Assembly: GCF_022354825.1 (NCBI RefSeq)
Contig: NZ_CP031168.1
Coordinates: forward strand, 2,481,501-2,545,500
Origin: Paenibacillus sp. H1-7
GTDB taxonomy: Bacteria; Bacillota; Bacilli; Paenibacillales; NBRC-103111
Direction of reading: 5' to 3'
DNA: 64,000 bases
Position 1 is the stretch's first letter; every line of letters starts with the position of its first letter. Shown one piece after another: positions 8,253-14,487 of this stretch. The notes under the pieces were generated by a model that saw only the letters and a list, made by a program, of their open reading frames with translations, had not been told where the DNA came from and did not search any database. The position numbers were made by a program, and so were the translations under genes.

Positions 8253-9272
8253 ATGAAACGTTTAGCCATTCTCGGCTGTTGGAATCCTTATCATGCTCTC
8301 GATTTCGTCAAAGAGCTGCGAAGCCTACCGGGTGCAGAACTATCGGCGGTATGGGACGACGATCCGATCCGCTGCGAATCGTTTTGTGCACAGCACGGAA
8401 TCGCATTCGAAGCGGATTTGGATAGGCTGCTCGCTAATGACATGCTCGATGGAGTGATCATCTGCGCTTCCGTGAATAAATCCGCACCGCTTGCAGGTAC
8501 AGCGGCGGCGGCAGGCAAGCCGGTGTTCTGCGATCATCTCTTGTCGGCATCGCTTCATGCCGCCGTGGAAGCTTCGAAGAGAATCGAGGCATCGGGGATT
8601 CTCTTCGGTATGGATTTGCCCTTGACCTATTGGCCGGTCAACCTGGCGGCCATACAAGCGGTGCAATCGGGCAGGCTAGGGCCTCTGACCGCATTGCGCA
8701 TACGCAATGCGCACGATGGAGCTATCGGCGGCCTGCCGGCAGCTTTACCCGACGCCGACTACGGCGTCGGTGCGGATTTGGGCGCGCACGGCCTATACTT
8801 GATGACGTGGCTTATGGGCACGAGAGCGGCATCCGTCTATGCCGCGCAGGGACGCTATTCCGGCAGTCCGTTTCCGGATAACGCCGCGTATGTATTCGAG
8901 TTCGCGAACGGAGCTGTAGCTGTGCTGGAATCGAGCTGGGTAGCGCGCCGTTCTCCATTCTCGATAGAGGTCTACGGCACGAAAGGCGCCTACCTCGGCA
9001 GGGGCGCTACAGGCAAGCATCACCGGCTGCTGCTTGCATCCGATGCCATCGTCCAATGCCACACCGACGAGCCTTGGGAGCCAGCCGTTCCCGCTGCAGC
9101 CTGCGAATCGAACCTGTCACTCTGGCTGAAGAAGCTCGCCGGCGAGGCGTCGGATAAGCCGCTCGCAGGGCTCGCGGAGGGGCTGGAGCTCGCCCGGCTG
9201 CTGGAAGCGATCCGCCTTTCTGCGGCTTCAGGACGCAAGGTGTTCTTGGATGAGCTGGACGGAGCGGGTTAA
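8253..9272 (+). CDS. Gfo/Idh/MocA-family NAD(P)-dependent oxidoreductase
   Basis: 339-residue predicted oxidoreductase. The N-terminal Rossmann half starts with LAILGCWNPYHA, where the nucleotide-binding glycine pattern is reduced to GxxNPxH rather than a textbook GxGxxG. The GKPVFCDH segment takes the place of the EKP motif (Asp-His instead of Glu-Lys-Pro), and DLGAHGLYLM matches the C-terminal half where the substrate-binding His/Asp residues normally sit. The departure from EKP is notable because that lysine usually acts in catalysis. It is the last gene of the importer operon, with only 9 bases after the PIG-L gene. Family members interconvert alcohols and ketones on sugars or inositols. 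Confidence 0.78.
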   Translation: MKRLAILGCWNPYHALDFVKELRSLPGAELSAVWDDDPIRCESFCAQHGIAFEADLDRLLANDMLDGVIICASVNKSAPLAGTAAAAGKPVFCDHLLSASLHAAVEASKRIEASGILFGMDLPLTYWPVNLAAIQAVQSGRLGPLTALRIRNAHDGAIGGLPAALPDADYGVGADLGAHGLYLMTWLMGTRAASVYAAQGRYSGSPFPDNAAYVFEFANGAVAVLESSWVARRSPFSIEVYGTKGAYLGRGATGKHHRLLLASDAIVQCHTDEPWEPAVPAAACESNLSLWLKKLAGEASDKPLAGLAEGLELARLLEAIRLSAASGRKVFLDELDGAG

Positions 9273-9375
9273 TCGCGCCGAGACATAAGAAATTTCGGCT
9301 TGCGAGCCGGTGTTCAAGCGATCTTGCGCACGTTCGACTCTATAGGTGTGAGCACTTGAAAATCGCAACGCAAAG

Positions 9376-9403
9376 CAGCCTGTCATTAAAATTCGACAGG
9401 CTG
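9376..9403. terminator. Possible terminator after the importer operon
   Basis: Nine-base inverted repeat CAGCCTGTC/GACAGGCTG with a 10-base loop, about 100 bases after the dehydrogenase stop. The following T-run is poor (ACTGTTT), so termination is plausible but not certain. Confidence 0.45.
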
Positions 9404-9430
9404 TGAACTGTTTAGTCCGGTTGGCGTCCG

Positions 9431-9636
9431 CACTCCAGCCAGGCTTACGAAGATCGGACAGGAGATCCGTTATTTCCTGAAATGATGCCGCTTTGGCAGT
9501 ACGATCGGACCGTGAGTCCGCTATTTGCTCCTTTGACCGGATAAAGCAGTCGATTTTGGCCAACTAAAGGATCTGTAGTCCGATCACCCTGCAAATGGAA
9601 CCATTTTTGGTAAAATAACGGATCTGTTGTCCGTCA
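9431..9636. repeat. Palindromic interspersed element, copy 1 (four 24-bp units)
   Basis: Four copies of a 24-bp unit of the form GATCGGAC-n5-6-ATCCGTTATTT. Units at 9452-9475 and 9503-9526 are forward; units at 9562-9585 and 9613-9636 are reverse-complemented. The intervals are 27, 35 and 27 bases, so the core is 185 bp. The whole core is an imperfect palindrome, and each unit contains its own short CGGA/TCCG dyad. A second element with identical geometry lies at 61090-61274 in the opposite orientation. About 20 bases left of the first unit (from 9431, CTCCAGCCAGGC) also match beyond the right end of the other copy (GCTTGGCTGGAG). The element sits between the 3' ends of convergent genes and has no coding potential. 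Confidence 0.85.
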
Positions 9637-9714
9637 CAGCTTGGGCCACATTTTTCAACGGACGGGCAGCTAACGAATTTGCGGCAGCCTTAGTCTCAAG
9701 TTCAACCTGCTCAC

Positions 9715-10539
9715 TCACACCTTCTGATTCAGCTTATACTGCTGCCTGAATTCATTGGGCGTGAAGCCTGTGAATCTTTTGAACATACGGGACAAATACG
9801 GTGTCTGCATGCCCAGCCGCTCTGCGATTTCAGCTATGGTCATGTCCGTATGGATGAGCAGCGCGTTTGCTTTTTGCATCCGCTTCTTGTTGATATAGAC
9901 GATAGGCGAGACGCCGAGCATGGACTTGAAATAATGCAGAAAATATTTCGGATGAAAATGGACAAGCTGAGACAACGTCTCGACCGTTATTTGCTCGGAT
10001 AAATGCTTGTCGATATATTGAAGCACGATGTACAGCTTGTGGACCGAAGGGATCGACGCCGTCTGCAGCGGATCGACGGTGGACAGCTCGATAAATCGCG
10101 ATATCATATGAAACAGCAGCGATTTGACGATAAAAGGCGCGGCCAGCGCATCGCTCTCATGCTGGTCGATCAGCTCTTGAAACTGGCTTTTTACCGTCTC
10201 GTCTTTGCCAAGGGCAATACGATGCGGGGCGATCAGCAGATCGAACAGATGATTTTCTCCAACGGTTGCGGTAAAATGGCACCAATATTGCAGGAAAGGG
10301 GCCGACTCGCTCGTCGAATAAGAAATGCGAGCGCCGGCTGGCACAAGAAACAGCTCGCCCGGGCGAGGATAGTATTCGATATTGTTGATCTTCAGCCAGC
10401 CTTCGCCGTCGAGGAAATAACAGAGCATGTTTTCCTTTTGAATCTGGTTGGTGCCGCTCCAGTCCGGCCTTACTCTCGTAAGTGCCCCTGTCGTCATGTG
10501 GATCTGCGTATTGGAAATGTAAGTGCGGGCCAAGTCCAT
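9715..10539 (-). CDS. AraC-family transcriptional regulator, cupin plus double helix-turn-helix
   Basis: 274-residue regulator. The N-terminal half has a cupin-like sugar-sensing domain (around residues 15-120, with GELFLVPAGARISY), and the C-terminal ~100 residues carry two helix-turn-helix motifs (TVETLSQLVHFHPKYFLHYF and MTIAEIAERLGMQTPYLSRM). The start at 10539 is chosen because GGAGAGGTGAC lies upstream on the minus strand; a longer frame reaching 10623 would run through the promoter region. It diverges from the GH29 fucosidase gene at 10665 and is the likely activator of that gene. No membrane segment is present, unlike the two large AraC regulators in this window. Confidence 0.88.
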   Translation of the reverse strand: MDLARTYISNTQIHMTTGALTRVRPDWSGTNQIQKENMLCYFLDGEGWLKINNIEYYPRPGELFLVPAGARISYSTSESAPFLQYWCHFTATVGENHLFDLLIAPHRIALGKDETVKSQFQELIDQHESDALAAPFIVKSLLFHMISRFIELSTVDPLQTASIPSVHKLYIVLQYIDKHLSEQITVETLSQLVHFHPKYFLHYFKSMLGVSPIVYINKKRMQKANALLIHTDMTIAEIAERLGMQTPYLSRMFKRFTGFTPNEFRQQYKLNQKV

Positions 10540-10594
10540 CGGCTGGGTCACCTCTCCATAAAAATAGCTTACTATCGTGCAAAAAACACCTATT

Positions 10595-10600
10595 ATTATA
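10595..10600 (-). promoter_or_regulatory. Possible -10 box of the AraC regulator
   Basis: TATAAT on the minus strand, 56 bases before the regulator start. The hexamer 17 bases further upstream (TGCGAA) is a poor -35, as would be expected for an activated or weak promoter. Confidence 0.35.
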
Positions 10601-10602
10601 CC

Positions 10603-10631
10603 TTCATTTCCCGCTATTCGCATCTTACAAT
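10603..10631 (+). promoter_or_regulatory. Candidate promoter of the fucosidase gene
   Basis: TTCATT (10603-10608), 17-base spacer, TACAAT (10626-10631). The -35 is weak, which would fit dependence on an activator such as the divergent AraC protein. The -10 box is embedded in the palindrome at 10625-10646. Confidence 0.4.
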
Positions 10632-10646
10632 GAAGTTACATTGTAA
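10625..10646. promoter_or_regulatory. Perfect 7-bp inverted repeat upstream of the fucosidase
   Basis: TTACAAT, 8 bases, ATTGTAA. It overlaps the candidate -10 box and ends a few bases before the GGAAGGGG ribosome site. Its position suits an operator for a repressor or a binding site for a dimeric regulator; the protein that binds is unknown. Confidence 0.5.
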
Positions 10647-10664
10647 TGGAAGGGGCATGTTTCA

Positions 10665-11900
10665 ATGAATGAAGCCGTACTTGCAAAACCTACCGTGCAG
10701 CAGCTCCGGTGGCAGGATATGGAGTTGGGGATGTTTTGCCATTTTGGAATCAATACGTTCTGCGATCAGGAGTGGGGGGACGGCACCGATTCTCCGGAGC
10801 TGTTCAACCCGACGCAGCTCGATGCCCGCCAGTGGGTTCGCACAGCGAAGCAAGCGGGATTTGCTTACCTGATATTAACGGCCAAGCACCACGACGGCTT
10901 CTGTCTATGGCCGACGGCCACGACTGATTATTCCGTCAAATCGAGCCCGTGGAAACATGGACAAGGCGATGTAGTTCGAGAGGTGGCGGATGCCTGCCGG
11001 GAGGAAGGAATCCGTTTCGGACTGTACTTGTCCCCATGGGACCGTCATGAGCCTTGCTATCCGGACAAGGAAGCCTACGACGATTTTTACGCCGCTCAGC
11101 TTACGGAGCTGCTTACGCAGTATGGACCGCTGGTCGAGGTGTGGTTCGACGGGGCGGGCTCCCAGGGCAGAGAATACGACTGGCAGCGTATTATGGGATT
11201 GGTGAAGCAGCACCAGCCGGATGCGATGGTGTTCAATATGGGCACGCCTACGATTCGGTGGGTGGGCAATGAGGATGGCGTGGCGCCATACCCTTGCTGG
11301 AATACGACGGATTCGGCCAAGCTCAACATGTACACGGACGAAACGACATCCTGGCTGCCGGAAACCCCGGCATGGGTGCCTGCCGAGTGCGATGTGCCGA
11401 TCCGCAAGGACCGCTGGTTCTGGCACCCGAACGACGAGCATACGCTTCGCTCGCTGGACAACTTGATCGATATTTATTATCGTTCTGTCGGCCACGGCTG
11501 TACGTTATTGCTGAATGTGGCTCCCGATGACCGCGGGCTTATGCCGGAGGCGGATATTAAGCGTTTGATCGAATTCATGGACGAAATCAAGCGAAGATTT
11601 TCCAATCCGATAACCCGTACGGACGGAGCAGAAGGAGAATCCGTACTGCTCTCGTTGAACGAGGAGACCGATATCAATCATGTGATCACCATGGAGGATA
11701 TTGCCCACGGCGAACGTATACGTTCTTACGTGCTTGAAGCCGAGGTGCAGGGACAATGGGTGGAATTGGTTACAGGCAGCGCTATCGGCCATAAAAAAAT
11801 CGACCGCTTCGAGACGGTCCGCGCAAGACAGCTTCGGTTGCGAGTGACGAACAGCGTGGACACCGCCCTGATTCGCAGCTTGGCATGTTATTGCTGCTAA
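10665..11900 (+). CDS. Alpha-L-fucosidase, GH29 family
   Basis: 411-residue glycoside hydrolase that should release terminal alpha-L-fucose from glycans. Family hallmarks are visible: FCHFGINTFCDQEWG near residues 24-38, LTAKHHDGFCLWPT near 70-83, FGLYLSPWDRHEP, and VEVWFDGAG around residue 160, whose aspartate is the expected nucleophile. It has no signal peptide, so it acts inside the cell on imported oligosaccharides. The last ~100 residues look like a small beta-sandwich attached to the barrel. ATG 10665 is preceded by GGAAGGGGC. It is flanked by a divergent AraC regulator and followed by a ROK repressor and an MFS permease, which could form a fucose-type utilisation group. Confidence 0.9.
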   Translation: MNEAVLAKPTVQQLRWQDMELGMFCHFGINTFCDQEWGDGTDSPELFNPTQLDARQWVRTAKQAGFAYLILTAKHHDGFCLWPTATTDYSVKSSPWKHGQGDVVREVADACREEGIRFGLYLSPWDRHEPCYPDKEAYDDFYAAQLTELLTQYGPLVEVWFDGAGSQGREYDWQRIMGLVKQHQPDAMVFNMGTPTIRWVGNEDGVAPYPCWNTTDSAKLNMYTDETTSWLPETPAWVPAECDVPIRKDRWFWHPNDEHTLRSLDNLIDIYYRSVGHGCTLLLNVAPDDRGLMPEADIKRLIEFMDEIKRRFSNPITRTDGAEGESVLLSLNEETDINHVITMEDIAHGERIRSYVLEAEVQGQWVELVTGSAIGHKKIDRFETVRARQLRLRVTNSVDTALIRSLACYCC

Positions 11901-11937
11901 ATATGGCCTGTTAGGCTATCATTCATACTGCAGCTGC

Positions 11938-11972
11938 AGCCCTTTAAGCAATTTATTGCTTGAAGGGCTTTT
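11938..11972 (+). terminator. Intrinsic terminator after the fucosidase gene
   Basis: AGCCCTT-AAGCAA stem with a TTTA loop and the matching TTGCTT-AAGGGCT arm, followed by TTTTCCCT. Confidence 0.8.
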
Positions 11973-12012
11973 CCCTGTATTGCCCTTCAATACAACATCT
12001 GCTAAGATGATC

Positions 12013-12034
12013 TTAACTTATTAAATCAGTTTAA
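12013..12034. promoter_or_regulatory. AT-rich dyad upstream of the ROK regulator
   Basis: TTAACT and AGTTTAA arms separated by nine bases, 39 bases before the ROK start. Its A/T-rich arms resemble operators bound by XylR/NagC-type ROK repressors, so autoregulation is possible. The match is imperfect. Confidence 0.3.
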
Positions 12035-12072
12035 AAAGTATCATCACTTTTGGATGAAAGGCTTTGATCTAC

Positions 12073-13098
12073 ATGACGAATGTATTTAAGGCACCGAAGG
12101 AAATAAGGGAGCCGTTAATTTATCGCATCCGCGCGGGGCTCATCATGATGGGGAGCGCCACGAAAGCGGAGCTAAGCCAGCGCCTGGGGATTAGCTTTCC
12201 GACGATCAGCAAGTTTATGGCTCAGATGGAGAAGGATGGAGAGATCCGCTATACAGGCGATGACGATTCCAGCGGAGGCAGAAGGGCCAAGAGGTATACC
12301 TACGATCCGGAATACATGCTGGGATTAGCGATTTTTCTCGAGAAGGACGAAACCAATTATTCGATATTTAACTGTATCGGTGAAGTCAAAGAGCAGGGGA
12401 CCAAGCCAAGCGTATTGCATCAAGAGGTGCAAATGCTGGCGGACCTTATCGAAGCGCTGATCGAGAAGTATCCAAGACTTCGTTCCATCGCTATCGGTGT
12501 GCCCGGTGCCGTCAACAATGGGAAAATCATCTTTATCCCGCCCTATCAGCAATTCCTAGACTATGATCTCAAAGAAGAGATTGAATCCCGATTCCAAATA
12601 CCGGTCGTAGTCGAAAATGATATGAATGCATCGGTGCTCGGATATGCATCGAACCTCGAGATTGAGAATGAATCGCTGGTTTATTTGTATTTTGGCCAGA
12701 ACGGGCCGGGCTCCGGCATTATGATCCATGGCGAAGTGCTGCGGGGCAGCACGTTTTTCTCGGGGGAAATTTCTTTCGTGCCCCAGTACGATAATCAGTC
12801 GTTCCTGCAAGCTCTGCAGACAAACGACCGCAATCGCCGGAACTTATTGGCTGGAGACAGCCAGATGGATGCCGTCGCTCGTTTAATCGCCACGTTCACC
12901 GCGATTCTCAACCCTAAAGCAGTCGTTTTTTGCGATGATGAGGCGGATGAAGCGCTTCTCGCCAGGGTCGCGGAGAGAAGCTCGGCTTATATCCCGCAGG
13001 AGCATTTGCCGATGCTCGTGATGAGCAGCTGGAGGCAGGATTACTTGACCGGCTTGCAGCAGTTAGCGCTGAATTTGATGATTACGGATTGCTGTTAG
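12073..13098 (+). CDS. ROK-family transcriptional regulator
   Basis: 341-residue protein with an N-terminal winged helix-turn-helix (TKAELSQRLGISFPTISKFM, about residues 34-53) and a ROK sugar-kinase-like domain (AIGVPGAVNNGK; VVVENDMNAS; LYFGQNGPGSGI). The usual ROK zinc motif of the form CxCGxxGC is not visible, so ligand binding may differ from NagC/XylR. ATG 12073 is 11 bases after GAAAGG; an upstream TTG at 12064 would be too close to the ribosome site. It is separated by 13 bases from an MFS permease and probably represses that permease, and possibly the fucosidase, until a sugar binds. Confidence 0.85.
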   Translation: MTNVFKAPKEIREPLIYRIRAGLIMMGSATKAELSQRLGISFPTISKFMAQMEKDGEIRYTGDDDSSGGRRAKRYTYDPEYMLGLAIFLEKDETNYSIFNCIGEVKEQGTKPSVLHQEVQMLADLIEALIEKYPRLRSIAIGVPGAVNNGKIIFIPPYQQFLDYDLKEEIESRFQIPVVVENDMNASVLGYASNLEIENESLVYLYFGQNGPGSGIMIHGEVLRGSTFFSGEISFVPQYDNQSFLQALQTNDRNRRNLLAGDSQMDAVARLIATFTAILNPKAVVFCDDEADEALLARVAERSSAYIPQEHLPMLVMSSWRQDYLTGLQQLALNLMITDCC

Positions 13099-13111
13099 AA
13101 GGAGTTGTACT

Positions 13112-14341
13112 ATGGCTACCCTGTTTTTGGTTATTATCTATATGGCGTTTATCAGCCTGGGAATTCCGGATTCTCTGCTTGGTTCGGCATGGCCCGTGAT
13201 TCGGCTCGACATGGGAGCTTCCTTCGGCTTCGCGGGAATCTTATCCATGATTGTGGCCGGAGGAACTATTGTTTCCAGTCTGGCAAGCGGTACCTTGGTT
13301 CAGCGATTGGGGACGGGAAAAATGACTCTGATCAGCTGCTGCCTTACGGCAGGGGCGCTGCTCGGGTTCTCGATGGCGCCATCAATGATCTGGCTTGTGT
13401 TGTTGGCCATTCCTCTTGGTCTGGGCGGAGGCGCGATTGACGCGGCTCTGAATCATTATGTGGCTGAGAATTATAAAGCCCATCACATGAACTGGCTGCA
13501 CTGTTTTTGGGGTGTAGGGGCTACGATGGGCCCTATCATTATGTCGTATTTTATCGCGGAGCATAACTCATGGAGAGATGGCTATTTAGCGGTATCGTTG
13601 ATACAATTCGCTCTCGCGATGATTTTGCTAGTTACGCTCCCCCTATGGAAACGGATCGCCGAGATGAGAGCGGCTGAGCGGGAGAACCTTCATTTGTCAC
13701 AAGATCAAGACGCATCTGAGCTCATCCAGCCTGTAAATAGTTCCACGGCAAACGTCCTCCGGATAAGAGGTGTGAGACCTACGCTGATCGCTTTTTTGTT
13801 CTATTGCGGGGTTGAATCGATGGTGGGATTGTGGGGAGCCAGTTATCTTGTAACTGCAAGAAATATGACCGCCGAGACCGCTGCCGGGTGGATCTCTTTG
13901 TATTATGGCGGAATAACAGCGGGAAGGCTCATTACAGGCTTTATTACATTGAAGGTCCACAATCGTGTGTTAATCCGGTGCGGTCAGAGCATAGCTCTTG
14001 CGGGCGGGTTGCTGCTGCTGCTCCCTTATCCTTCGTTGATCCTTGTTGGACTCATTCTCATTGGTCTTGGGCTTGCTCCTATCTACCCCGGGCTTCTTCA
14101 CGAAACACCTTCGCGCTTCGGACGGGAGCATGCTGCCAAGCTAATGGGTTACCAGATGGCTGTCGCATACACAGGCACCACCTTTCTGCCTCCGCTCTTT
14201 GGGTTGCTCGCTACACAAACGAGTATCTCCTTATTGCCTTTTATTGCGCTTGCGTTCATTTTATTGATGCTTCTGAGTTCGGAGAAAGTCAACCATATTT
14301 TGAGCAAACAAACGGAATCTAAGGTATCTTTAGAAAAATAA
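13112..14341 (+). CDS. MFS permease, likely sugar transporter
   Basis: 409-residue major facilitator with about 12 membrane segments and a central cytoplasmic loop near residues 185-215. The segment between helices 2 and 3 (TLVQRLGTGKMT) matches the MFS signature loop. GLGLAPIYPGLLHETPSRFG near residue 330 resembles the fucose/glucose permease branch (FucP-type). TTAGAAGGAG overlaps the stop of the ROK gene and drives an ATG at 13112, so the two genes are coupled. The fucosidase upstream suggests fucose or a related sugar, but the substrate is inferred from context only. Confidence 0.82.
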   Translation: MATLFLVIIYMAFISLGIPDSLLGSAWPVIRLDMGASFGFAGILSMIVAGGTIVSSLASGTLVQRLGTGKMTLISCCLTAGALLGFSMAPSMIWLVLLAIPLGLGGGAIDAALNHYVAENYKAHHMNWLHCFWGVGATMGPIIMSYFIAEHNSWRDGYLAVSLIQFALAMILLVTLPLWKRIAEMRAAERENLHLSQDQDASELIQPVNSSTANVLRIRGVRPTLIAFLFYCGVESMVGLWGASYLVTARNMTAETAAGWISLYYGGITAGRLITGFITLKVHNRVLIRCGQSIALAGGLLLLLPYPSLILVGLILIGLGLAPIYPGLLHETPSRFGREHAAKLMGYQMAVAYTGTTFLPPLFGLLATQTSISLLPFIALAFILLMLLSSEKVNHILSKQTESKVSLEK

Positions 14342-14425
14342 ATATCGCAGCTTGGATCAACATGGTCCATTATTCTGTAAGCTGACCGCCATATCTGCAT
14401 TCCCAGTTCTTCCATGAATTTGTAT

Positions 14426-14433
14426 GTTATAAT
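14426..14433 (+). promoter_or_regulatory. Extended -10 promoter for the STAND/LuxR regulator
   Basis: TGT followed by TATAAT (-10 at 14428-14433), an extended -10 element. No good -35 is present. Confidence 0.5.
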
Positions 14434-14487
14434 GTCATTGAATTATTTGGAGATCCGGCGAAGAAAGTGACTGGTGATATATTAATT

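Larger units (their letters stand above)
9273..9714. other. Convergent intergenic region (442 bp)
   Basis: Holds the weak hairpin at 9376-9403 and the palindromic repeat element at 9431-9636. No credible gene was found on either strand; a 111-codon minus-strand frame crossing the repeats has no ribosome site and no recognisable product. Confidence 0.7.

Noticed and set aside
9452..9636. Regularly spaced 24-bp repeats as a CRISPR array
   Set aside because: The repeats alternate orientation (two forward, two reverse), the spacers are themselves related and of fixed length, and no cas genes are near.
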